Assembly (NCBI GenBank): GCA_027919835.1
Contig: JANVFP010000023.1
Span: 434,001 to 498,000 of the forward strand
Direction of reading: 5' to 3'
DNA: 64,000 nucleotides
From: Lentinula raphanica
Lineage: Eukaryota > Basidiomycota > Agaricomycetes > Agaricales > Omphalotaceae
The notes under the pieces were generated by a model that had not been told where the DNA came from, made no database searches, and saw only the letters and a list, made by a program, of their open reading frames with translations. This document shows, piece after piece, positions 23,201 to 33,595 of the stretch (positions are counted from its first letter, which is position 1; every line of letters begins with the position of its first letter). Both the position numbers and the translations under genes were made by a program.

Positions 23201-24514
23201 TTACTCTTCGTCATCTTCGTCTCCTGAAACCTCAGCGTTTTCTTGACCTGCTTTGGCCATGAGCTGAGCGAGGTCTTGTTCATCCGTCTCCGAGACCGCT
23301 TTGGGCTAGTAACAGAATCAGCGACATAGGATATAATTCAGATACGGGAACCCGACCTTCATTTTCACGACCAAAGAGCCACCTTGATCTTCGATCGTGC
23401 TCTGGATAGATTCTATTGCGCGTTCCAATCGATCGACCGCGGAGTACTGTGTATAAAGGTATGAGAGTTCGGTAGACGAGACAAACAACAAAAACGGATC
23501 CGGACCTTATCCGTTGCATTCGTGCTGAGCACGTAGAATGGAGGAGCGACAAGTTTTACTTTGATTGGAACAGCTTCTGTACTCTCCTTTTCTCCTGCCT
23601 TCAACGCTTCTTGATGGCGTCGATACCGGCGGGAGTATAGCAAGTCACCTCGATATCCGCACGTAGCTTGATTGGCTGAGGAGTGAGACGACGAGCGATA
23701 GTGGCCATTAGCAGTGACTTTATAGCAGGGGATATTGTCGTTTGTAATGATCCGAAAACGGTATCTGGCTCACTGTAGGACTGTCAAACCGAGAAATGCT
23801 TCAGGGTAGGTACAACGTACGCCAATGCCAGTTTAAACGCATCATACGGATGCCCATAAGTTTTCCCGAGAGGCCAGGCAATCTGCTCATACAACATTTC
23901 GAGACGCTCCTCCTCATTCCCTGTCGCCGCCGGAAGTTCATCTGCCCCATCCTCATCATGAGCAGCATGACGAGCAGCTCTCCGTGCCTTCTTGCTATCT
24001 TTATCACCAGCATCAGGTGGCGCCAACGCAGCTTCATTGGTTTTCGGTTCCGCGTCCGTAGATGGAATTTTTGACGCTACATGTCGTAGAATCGAGGCGA
24101 CTGTTTTTGATTTCATGTATCGCTCCTCGCATTTCTCGATGTCTTCGGGAGATACTCGTCGTTTGGATAGATCGATGTACCCTTGGGATGATATCAGATA
24201 TGTCAAGAGGATGATCGGAGTGTTGGACGTTACCTTTCTCTTTATCAACACGCAGAACCACTACAACCTCGTTCCTCCCGACTCGAATCAGTTTTTGCAC
24301 TGATCTTATACGCCTTCTGGAGAGTTCCGAGAGAAGAATCATTCCTTCGGTGTTGTCATATTCTAGCTGTAGACGATCAGTATAAGACCAAATGTATCGC
24401 GGTGAATTTAACGAAACACACAAGTTTGACATACGCTCCCATCTCCGCAATCTGACGAACTTGAACCATGACAAGCTCGTCGACTTCTGGGTATTTTTGT
24501 TCGTAGTATCTCAT
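23201..24514 (-). CDS. SUI2: Translation initiation factor eIF2 subunit alpha
   Basis: Alpha subunit of eIF2, which brings initiator Met-tRNA to the 40S ribosome. ATG at 24514 gives [20 protein letters not shown]. The S1 domain continues [20 protein letters not shown], where the first Ser after LLSEL (in the ELSRRR sequence) corresponds to the regulatory Ser51 phosphorylated by Gcn2-type kinases. Then [20 protein letters not shown] and the helical domain follow. A roughly 45-residue Ala/Asp-rich insert ([19 protein letters not shown]) precedes [20 protein letters not shown]. The C-terminal alpha-beta domain has [13 protein letters not shown] and [20 protein letters not shown]. It ends in an acidic tail (SGDEDDEE, stop at 23201). 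Several introns. Normal length apart from the insert. Confidence 0.96.
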
Positions 24515-24939
24515 GGTGTGGCTTGATAGATATCACAGAAGATGAGTTCGTAAGGTTAGCGTGAAGATGAGTGTTTTCCGAAATTCTCTGACTCAACGAC
24601 AACTGATGCCATCTGGGCTGAGCGCCGGAGAATTCCGTGAAGCCGGACCCGTGAGAATTAGGCCTTCGGCATGCTCACTTTCTCTTCTACATGCATGAGC
24701 AGTAATTCTACTTCGGAAAACTGGGAAAAAATACCAAACCTCCTCGGCTCTGCTATCTGCATCTAGCACCAGGTGAATCAAACTCATAAGGTCTATCTTA
24801 CTCCTCAATGATAAGAATTGTAACCGAGATCATCCGACCATCCTTCCATCAGGTCCCACCCTCGAAGTTACTGCAAGGAGATACCAAGTTAAGGTTTCTT
24901 CGCTCCCATCGTCTTACATATCCCAGAAGTCAACCAACA
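24515..24939. promoter_or_regulatory. Divergent promoter region, eIF2 alpha / EthD-like gene
   Basis: A 425-bp gap between two divergent ATGs, presumably holding both promoters. No specific element stood out. Confidence 0.4.
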
Positions 24940-25719
24940 ATGCTACCACCATCGGAAGCCAAGGGGCTCTCATTCGTCCTCGCGGAACCAGGATCGAACG
25001 TGTCAGAAGCAGAGTACCATGGTAAGTAGCACTTCATGAAGATTTTGTTTTTTCTTCTTCGAGGCAATTTCTCATCAAGTCCTACTTATCCAGATTGGTA
25101 CGATAACGAGCACGCTCCTGCACGTCTCACGATATCTACATTCTACAACGCAGCTCGCTACAAAGCTGTCGATGGCGCGAAGCCTACCTACCTGACTCTG
25201 TACGACATCTCCGAAGCCAGTGTCGCAGATGGACCTGAATATCAGGCTGTCAAAGAGAATGGGTCGGAGAGAGACAAAAGATTGCTCTCGACGCTCCAAT
25301 ATCTCAATCGACGGGCTTACTCTTCCATCTACCAAACCACCCTTCCTACTGCTTCCTCGTCAGAATTTCCCCCGAAATTCGTGTTCTATGCCAGTTTGGA
25401 TGTAAAACCTGAAGGGGAAGCCGAGTTCAACAAATGGTATGAGGAAGAACATATACCTTTGATTTCCAAGACGCCTGGTTGGCTTCGGAGCCGGAGGTAT
25501 ATATTGAGCAATAGTGCGACTCGAGGCTCTGTTGCTCCAGAAGTCAATGTATGCAAGTACATTGCTATTCATGACTTCTCGGCAGGTGGATATATGGATA
25601 CTCCCGAGATGAAGGCAGCACTCAGTACCCCCTGGAGAGACGAGGTGACGAAATACATCGACGCGCGCAGGGAAGTGAGGCATTTCACACTTTTCAAGGA
25701 ATACAAGCGACCTGAATGA
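24940..25719 (+). CDS. EthD/dimeric alpha-beta barrel domain protein
   Basis: Small cytosolic protein of about 240 residues with two ferredoxin-like halves. ATG at 24940 (MLPPSEAKGLSFVLAEPG). One intron (from about 25021 to 25093) joins EAEYH to DWYDNEHAPARL, the 'dWYdnEH.p.R' signature of EthD/Dabb proteins. The signature returns in the second half as FNKWYEEEHIPLISKTPGW. It ends FTLFKEYKRPE. Such proteins are widespread in fungi near oxidative pathways; the reaction is unknown here. It is divergent from eIF2 alpha over 425 bp. Confidence 0.85.
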
Positions 25720-26663
25720 TTGAAGGGAGTACATAGTATGTAAGTAATTATATGTATAGCAGTAGCTAGTCAGAATGTAAACTGTATCTCGACTCTCAAC
25801 TTGTCCGTTGCTCTCGATCCCGTCTTCGATTGATTGTGCGGTGATACACAGTAGCACAGCCGCGCCTTTTGGCGCCTGAACCCTTGCTTGAGTAGAAGCA
25901 ACGAAGCGTACAGGAAAAGGGAGGTCGTATTCACGATAGATCAGGTAGTTACAGTTATCAGAAACCAAAGATGCAGTGGAATACATAGTTGGTATTCAGA
26001 AATAACGAGGAAAAGATCATCAATGTCCAACTGCTACGCCCAGATCACACTGATGATGCGGTGTCTAGCGAGCGTCGGAAAATTCGTTTGCTTGCATGAC
26101 ACGCGTTATGAACACAGCAAGAACACAGCGGCAAAACCTTTCACTTGGAGACAAGGAATAGGATGGTAAGTGCATGGCAATGAATCCAACGACGAAACAT
26201 AGGCTGGAAGTCATTCAAACAATGACCACGGTCCTATCATCAATAGACAGGCCAAAGATGTCAGCTCAACGCCGTTGACTGAAGGAAGACGTGCAAGTGA
26301 AAATGCTTTAGAGTACAACTCGATTTTGATGGCCCGCACCCTGGAGAGAGCGCACAAACCCCCATGTCAACAAAGCATGAAAACTTGCACCTCTTCCCAG
26401 AGTGACGTGTAAATGACGGGTGAGAGTCGCCACAACTATTGTCGCGGATCTGATTTGACCGAAGGTCAAGCTGTCGAACGTATTTGCAGAATATAGACTA
26501 TTGCCTATTTGAGGAAGGCCTGTGGAGGGGGATTCAGAGACATGGGAGACGTGGTAGACAGAATGGAGCGAAGGGGGTGTATATGATGTGTAGTGAGCGT
26601 TTTTGAGCGAGGAGTGGTCGGCAGTAGCCAGCGGCGGTTGCGATTCAGCCAGACGATTGATGA
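25720..26663. other. Intergenic, convergent 3' regions
   Basis: A 0.94-kb stretch between the EthD-like gene (+) and the LysM gene (-). It contains the small inverted repeat GCGCCTTTTGGCGC near 25862. Open frames here are antisense or unsupported. Confidence 0.45.
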
Positions 26664-27718
26664 TTAGGATTTTTGGAAGGTCGGCAAGCGTGACAGTTGA
26701 CAAAACCTTCCTTCCCGTCTCTCTCTAGCCTCCCATTCATCATCGTCAAAATACTTATCTAAAGCCATTAGCTCCAAATCCGAAACCTGACTCCCGGAAC
26801 CGGGAGTCTTCCTGAATGCCGGTCCTCCATCGAGTTCTTTGTGCTTGAGATCATACGAGGCTCTGTAGCCTTCGGTACCTTCTTGCTCGGCGATGGCTAT
26901 GTAGGCCTTTGCAACTCTCCAATCTATTTCTTTGGTGACTGCTTGTAAACGTTTTTCCGCACGTTCACGAATTCGTCTCACCGCTCTACATCTTTCTTCG
27001 TCAGGTTCAATGGAAGAAAGTAGACTCTGGCCAGTCTTATCTTTGAAGCGGGCAGAAGCTGGGAGTGTTAAGACGGTTCGTGTATGGAGAAGATGAGGTG
27101 TCGTGCTTAGGGTACTAGGAGGAAGTTTGTTCAAGCGACAGAGCTCACGTCCCTGATGATGTGCAGTCAGATAGGCAGGGCATTCGCTAGAATTAGCTCA
27201 CGCACGTCAATTCCAAACCGAAGGGCAATTCCATGGACAGTGTCTCCTCGTCGAATGTGATATTCTGATGAGTGATTAGGTACATCACTGTCCATCTTGA
27301 CGTTTGCTGAAAGTTCCACCTGTGAGCTAGTTGTACACTGTTCATTTGCTTCTTGGGCCGAAGAATATGATCGAGAAGATGATTGCTCGATATAAGGTGG
27401 CGGAGGAACCTGCTGCTCTTGTGAATCTTCGTCATCGTCATCGTCCCCTAAAACAAAAGTGTCTTCATCTCTGACTGCGCCGTCAATATTGAGCTTCTCT
27501 AACGGCACAGATTTCCCATCGAAAGTTCGTCGTGAGCCTACGGCCTGTACTCCTCCAAGGCAAGCTAGGCAAGGATTATATCTTGCAAGACGAGGATTGG
27601 CTGAGATACAAGAATCGCATATGGGTTTATCGCAGCATTGCGTCATGTAGAGTTTTGAATGAGAGCGGGGAGGAAGAGAAGACGAGCAAGCAAGGCAGAG
27701 GAGTACATTTAAGTCCAT
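26664..27718 (-). CDS. LysM domain protein with N-terminal Cys cluster, intracellular
   Basis: ATG at 27718 gives MDLNVLLCLACSSSLPPRSH. A zinc-binding-like pattern follows: CLAC, then QCCDKPICDSCIS, then YNPCLACLGG. There is no signal peptide. An acidic linker (GDDDDDEDSQEQQVPPPPY) precedes the LysM: EYHIRRGDTVHGIALRFGID, which joins across a 49-nt intron (near 27152-27200) to GRELCRLNKLPPSTLSTTPH and VLTLP. A charged helical tail follows (RCRAVRRIRERAEKRLQAVT, VAKAYIAIAEQEG), with a stop at 26664. LysM normally binds N-acetylglucosamine glycans outside the cell. This intracellular arrangement, seen across basidiomycetes, is of unknown function. Confidence 0.85.
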
Positions 27719-27806
27719 GACAGAGATTGTTGTGGCGATATAAGAAGAAGAGGAGAAAGGAGTTAGTGTGAAAGTCTGAATTTCCATAAAATTCTCACCA
27801 ACCACG
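27719..27806. promoter_or_regulatory. 88-bp bidirectional promoter, LysM / ATG17
   Basis: Only 88 bp separate the two divergent ATGs. Both promoters must overlap or extend into the neighbouring gene, so coordinated transcription is possible. Confidence 0.5.
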
Positions 27807-29709
27807 ATGTCAACGCCAACCCCTTCGCTTTCTCAGACTCATATCGTGCCACTCGTCTTGCAATCTCAGAATGCTCTTCAAGAAGGAGAGCAGCTGTGCT
27901 CTAAAGCTAATGAGCTCTCAACTGCGTCAGCGCAAGCATCTGTCGAGGTGTTGATATTAGACGCCAAAGTTAGGTGGATCACCGACAATGTTCTTGAACA
28001 ATTAAAGGTAGGTTTAATCCTTGCTCATAGATTATGTCGCTCTTATGGCCGTTCTTTGGAACTAGCTGGCCGCGAGCGTCGCGAAGAGCATCGAGGACAA
28101 ACGCACGAAACTGAATAAGCAAGTGCAGGTATGACATTTGTTGAAACTATTGGCAGACTTTCACGTTCTTCCCTCCTCGTTATAGGACTGGGATAATCTC
28201 CGCACCACACAGACGAAAGCATTGGATAGGATATTGGACGAGCTTGGTTCTCAACGCGTCCCGCCAGAATTTCATCAGACCTCCGCTGCATCTTCTATAT
28301 TCGGCAGCCAGAATTCTGAAGACGAACAACAGGCATCTACGCGGCAAGTGAACGGTATCGTACCTCTGTCTCATAGTCCTTCGGATACAATTCTAGTTTC
28401 CAAACGGAAGCCCCAGACTGATCGCAAGAACTGGAAAACACTCCGTGACTTCGTGGATGATCAGGCAATTGAAGATATATTTGAGAGCATGGAGGAAGAA
28501 CACACGGTTGTCGAGGTATGAAGGCTTCTATGTCTTCGCCTGCCTTGATCATTTGTTGATTTTTTCCTCATCAGGACATACTGAGCAGAACCGACGAATA
28601 CTCGGAGAAGCTGAACACCGCCATCTGTTCGATCCGTGAATATTTACCTGAAGATATGCCCGTGCCATCTATAGAACGGTTCATCAGCTCCCAGGACTCT
28701 GCTCAAGTTGGAATGGCTAGTCATCTGGAGAGTTTAGCTGCTCATTTTGATCAAATGGGCAATGCACTCCGGGAATGTCAGGCAGGTGATGCTTTCAGCG
28801 ATGATGATATTCAAGGTACCCATCGAAAATCGTCTATCTGCTGTTGTTTCTGATAACATCTAGATATGAACCGTGATACGGAGGAGTTACCGTCCATCAT
28901 ATCCGAACTGGAAGAAAATCTCCACTCTATTACCACCACACAGTAGGTTTCAGGCTGCGGTTGTTGTACCTTCGGCTAACACCTGTCAGCGAACATCTAT
29001 GTCAGATTCGAGACGCCAATCAGGAGCATTTGAGGCAGCTAGAGCATGTTCTCGACGAGTTAGACGAGCTCGGGGACATCATGACGGGAATGTTACAAAC
29101 TCAAGAGATTGTCGAGGTAGCGCTCATGCATCAAATTATTTTGCTGCGCTGATACCTTGGCTTTCAGTCTGAATGTGAAGACCATTTCACGGAGATGCAA
29201 CGTCATCTGCTGACGGTGGAAGACTTGCAACAGCGCTTCATATCTTACCAAACAGCGTTCCGTAAACTGATCCTGGAGATTGCTAGAAGACGGTTGTACA
29301 AAGAGGCCGCAGAAAATATTGTACGAGGCATGATGGACCAACTAACAGCCATGACTGAGGGTACGAGTGATTTGCGATTGTCGCTAGCTATCGTGGAGCT
29401 CACAACGCCACAGAAGAACGAAAAGTTCGGGAACACTTCAATCATGAACATGGCGCTCATTTACCAGAAGATCTTTGCCTTTGCATCAGTAACCTTCCTA
29501 CGAGATGGGAAATACTGCCTTGGGACGGCGAGCCATTAGAGAGTCTTCCTGATATCCCTGCTGATATGGTCAATGAGGTATTTGTTTTTTTAATCAAGTT
29601 AAGCTAGTTGGTGATTTACTAAAGTCTCATTGAGGCCAGGAGCTATGTACATCGAACGGAAGCCCCCGTTGTGGCCAATGCACTAACAAATGGAACAGAA
29701 AGTCTGTGA
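27807..29709 (+). CDS. ATG17: Autophagy-related protein 17
   Basis: Scaffold of the Atg1 kinase complex at the phagophore assembly site; an all-helical, crescent-shaped coiled-coil protein. ATG at 27807 (MSTPTPSLSQTHIVPLVLQS). Exons are joined by short introns: LILDAKVRWITDNVLEQLK to LAASVAKSIEDK, then DWDNLRTTQTKALDRILDEL, KLNTAICSIREYLPEDMPV, the helices QIRDANQEHLRQLEHVLDEL and FTEMQRHLLTVEDLQQRF, and VRGMMDQLTAMTE. The C-terminal signature is decisive: REHFNHEHGAHLPEDLCLCI followed by PTRWEILPW. The last intron is best read into ARSYVHRTEAPVVANALTNG with a stop at 29709; that final exon is the least certain part. Confidence 0.9.
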
Positions 29710-30183
29710 TAGTCCGCCTTTGTAGGAGCCCAATGCTATGTATTTTTGTCTGCAGATGTGACATTCTACCACCTTCTGTAATTCGGTGCGATTTCGCAAT
29801 GGAAGGCCTTGGAAAATCTGGACTGACCTGTCCGTTGCAAAAGCATCAGAATTACGAGAATTTTTTTTGGCACAAAACTCATGGTGCTTGAAAAACATGT
29901 AAGTATGAATGGTGGACACACTGATCGTGATCATGGCCTGTTGCCTCGCCTTTCTTAGTTTTAATGGGATCCTGGGATTCTCAGTAACATTCACCGGAAT
30001 CAAGCTAGAAATCAAGCCGCACAATTCACTTATTTCTATTCAGCATCGTTATAATCGATCATTGCTGTCTTTGAAAAGACGGACTCGTTGCCAATTGTTG
30101 CACCGTAACACTGGATCATCAACAGCCTTCTTTTTTTTCTCTAGTTCAAACCACGAATTTTGTCTTCTACGAGTGAAGAAAAA
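29710..30183. other. Intergenic
   Basis: Lies between ATG17 and the GATA-type gene. It holds a poly-T/pyrimidine tract just before the GATA gene start (about 30130-30143). No gene or RNA supported. Confidence 0.45.
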
Positions 30184-31278
30184 ATGGGCTACAGACAGAC
30201 AGCTCCAGACAAACACTCCATATCTTCGCTTTTGAATCCTGTAGCCACTCCGCAGAGCGATCCATCTCACCCCCCGAATTTTCGTCCCCGTGCTGATATT
30301 TCTCGTCGCTCCAGTGAAGTTTCCAACAGCAATTTGTTCGAGCATCCTGGAAGTCCCTCGTCCGGTCGACGCCTGTACCCAGCTTACAGTGGTCTGCCAC
30401 CGCAAACTACGGATAGCCACGGAACAGTACGCGGTACGTAGTGCAAATTCTGTCAACATCCCAAGTATTTCTATATTTCAATTTAGAAAATCTTTCTCCC
30501 TCAAGGGCTTTTAATCCAGGCGATCCCCCAAATACCGCCAGTAGTTCCCCGATTCCTGCAAGTATCAGCCTCTGTCATCAAACTGCTCACTTATCGTTGA
30601 CCCGTTCTGGTACACTGTAGTCAAGACATGGCGGGCACCACATCAATCAAGCCGGAGGACAGTTTCGCGACTACGAGAGCTACGTTAATGGTGTTTACAA
30701 CTCTACAGCATATGACTCAAGCATCAATGGTTCACGGTAGGTGTTTTGACTCATGATCCCACATTAACGGTCTTCATCTTCTTTTGGAAACTCTTCGTAG
30801 ATTTCGGAATGAAGCCTCTAGCGGTTCAGCGCAGTCGACGCAAGTATTTCCTAGAAACCCAAATTTCGAAGCGACAGGAAATTCGGTGACTCAGAATCCT
30901 GGTGGTACCTATCACACTTTCTCGCTCGAGTTACAGAGAGAGTATTTGCCCACCAGCTCCTCGCCTCTTTTTATCAAGCCCAGAACGGGGAAACCCCAGC
31001 CGCAACCGAAGGTTTGCTCGAGCTGTGGGGTTACCCACACTATTTTGTGGCGAAAGTCGAAGGTCAATCCTGGGAACTATGTAAGTCATGCACATCATTT
31101 AGCGTAGAAGCACTCTGAAAAAAAGCTACTCGGCCCTTTTCAGCTCTGTAATAGATGTGGCCTATGGGAGCGTAACAACCGCGTGGAGCGTGGAATACTG
31201 GCTGAAAACCGTACCTCGACAGTGAAGGAGTTTATTGTTCAGTCGCCATATTCATATGAAGGAGGCGATGTGGAATGA
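30184..31278 (+). CDS. GATA-type zinc-finger transcription factor
   Basis: Probable DNA-binding regulator of GATA sites. ATG at 30184 (MGYRQTAPDKHSISSLLNPV) follows an in-frame non-ATG stretch. Introns join TVRG to ENLSPSRAFNPGDPPN, then to a Tyr-rich exon (FRDYESYVNGVYNSTAY), then FRNEASSGSAQSTQVF. The finger is CSSCGVTHTILWRKSKVNPG, then NY, an intron, and LCNRCGLWERNN; stop at 31278. The four Cys are intact (CxxC, 19 residues, CxxC). The loop is a little longer than the usual 17-18, and the usual T-P-x-W-R is T-I-L-W-R-K. The finger sits at the very C-terminus with a short basic tail. The N-terminal part is disordered. Confidence 0.86.
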
Positions 31279-31687
31279 TCACGTTGCTCTTCATGGCCCC
31301 AATCCGTGTCCAAGGTTTTGACGAGGGAATATCTAGTATTTGCTGTATCGCTTACGAAGGACAAAGCTGGTTATCGGTATTTCAGATGCTTGGTCTACCA
31401 GGCTGCCATTGATTGGATGTACGAGCTTGCGTATATATTTGCCGCTAGATGCAGCTTGAAAATCTGGATCATGTACTGGTAGATAAGTTGTATCTCTTGG
31501 GAACTTTGATGGTGGCATGAAGGAAATTTATCTGGAGGTTAATACCAAGTGTATACGTTATTAGTTTGTCGTCGTAAGTATAAGGGGAGACAGATATCGG
31601 TGGCTGTGCATATAAGTTTGTTGCACAAACAAAGTTCTCCTTCTCGGGCGCTTCGCCGTCCGCTGTTTCTTTTGGACTATTATCACA
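31279..31687. other. Intergenic, ARP3 promoter region
   Basis: A 409-bp stretch between the GATA gene and ARP3. The small minus-strand open frame at 31333-31518 has no support. A pyrimidine-rich run precedes the ARP3 ATG. Confidence 0.45.
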
Positions 31688-33413
31688 ATGTCTGTACTTG
31701 CGCCAATTATATGCGATAATGGTACAGGATATTCCAAAGTTGGGTACGAGAATCTGCTGTCTCCGCCGATTGACTCAAATTTGACCTATCATTCTCTCAG
31801 GTTTGCTGGAAACTCTGATCCATCATTGTAAGTTGGTTAAACATCTACAGACCCGTTCTGCACTTGAACATCGCACAGCGTCTTTCCTACTGCGATAGCT
31901 ACTCGCGGACCTGCTGGACAGTCATCTCGGGCTCCCGCTGTTCCTTCAAAACCTGGTCATCTGGCATCGAAACGCGGTGTAGAAGATCTTGATTTCTTCA
32001 TCGGCGATGAGGCTCTTGCCAACGCCAGGACACCGGGATACGGTGTTCATTATCCCATTCGTCACGGAATGATCGATAATTGGGATCATATGGAACGCTA
32101 TTGGGAGCAAACGATCTTCAAATATCTCAGGGCGGAGCCTGAGGATCATTACTTCCTTCTCGTGCGCCTACAACTCTTCGTAAAGTGGCATTGACAGTGA
32201 CTGGTTGATTGCAGACTGAACCACCTCTCAATCCTCCTGAAAACCGAGAACAGACCGCTGAAATATTCTTTGAATCATTCAATATCAAGGGTCTATATAT
32301 CGCCGTTCAAGCAGTGCTTGCCCTTGCCGCATCATGGTCGTCCAACCGTGTAACAGATCGTACGCTTACAGGGACCGTCATTGACTCTGGTGATGGCGTA
32401 ACGCACGTTATCCCGTGTGCCGAGGGTTATGTTATCGGTAGTGCAATCAAGCACATCCCCATCGCTGGCCGTGATATCACGAAATTCGTTCTAGACCTTA
32501 TGCGAGAACGTGGTGAAACTGCCGCAATCCCACCAGAAGATCAGCTGCGGGTCGCTGGAAAGGTCAAGGAGAACTTTAGTTATGTCTGCCAGGATATCGT
32601 GAAAGAGTTTCGCAAATTTGACACGGAACCGTACAAGTATTTTGAGCGATACGATGGTGAACACACTGTCACAGGGCGGGTAAGTTGGATACTCTACTTG
32701 TACTTGTGCAATTCACTTATAATAGTATGTAACCAGAAATACAGCATCGACGTTGGATACGAACGATTCCTTGCCCCCGAAATATTCTTCAATCCGGAAA
32801 TATATTCGTCTGACTTCATAACGCCGTTACCGGAGATCGTGGACGATGTCATCCAACAATCGCCTATTGACGTTCGTCGTGGCCTTTATAAGGTAAAACG
32901 GTTTCACTATTGATACCAGACCAAGCTCGAATTCTTCTTTCAATCAGAACATCGTTTTGTCTGGTGGATCCACAATGTTTCAGCACTTTGGCAACCGCCT
33001 CAAACGAGACCTGAAGCAGCTAGTCGATCGTCGTTTGGATGCCAGTGTCCTTGCCAGTGGTAGTGTTTTGAAGGTATCTATGTCTGTTGTTCTGACAGGC
33101 TGTTCTCTAAATTTCGTGCAGTCTTCCGGCGTTGAGGTCGATGTCATTTCTCACAAACGACAGAGGTATGTTTGAGAGACATGAATGGCTTGATTTCACT
33201 AACGACTCCCTAGATACGCTGTATGGTTTGGTGGATCTTTACTGGCCTCTCTTGTGAGCAACCCCTTCTATTTTGAATGTCTTTCTTAGCCACTGAATAT
33301 TTTTCGACTCGAAACAGCCCGAATTTTACACCTCCTGTCATACCAAAGCTCAGTATGACGAGATCGGTCCCAGTATCTGCAGACGTTACCAAATTTTCGG
33401 AAGCGCTACCTGA
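31688..33413 (+). CDS. ARP3: Actin-related protein 3 (Arp2/3 complex)
   Basis: Nucleotide-binding subunit of the Arp2/3 complex, which nucleates branched actin at endocytic patches. ATG at 31688 ([18 protein letters not shown]), then [10 protein letters not shown] and [11 protein letters not shown] after introns. Diagnostic blocks: [76 protein letters not shown] (phosphate-binding loop), [20 protein letters not shown] and [14 protein letters not shown]. It ends [19 protein letters not shown] at 33413. About seven introns. Family-typical length (roughly 420 residues) and all landmark segments are present. Confidence 0.96.
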
Positions 33414-33595
33414 TAGTTCTGCATATTGAAATAACCTCCATTGTAAAAGTAGAGAATGGACTTAGTCTGACTATGAAATGAATTTCAGAAGAATAATTGT
33501 TATTTCAAAAATCGCAGTGGCTGTACATCTTTGTTGAACGAATTCATACAATGATAATCATCTCTTGTCATCTCCTCTCATCTTCTACTCCCACA

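Noticed and set aside
25360..25986. 208-codon minus-strand ORF
   Set aside because: Mostly antisense to the EthD-like exon, with no family resemblance or start context.
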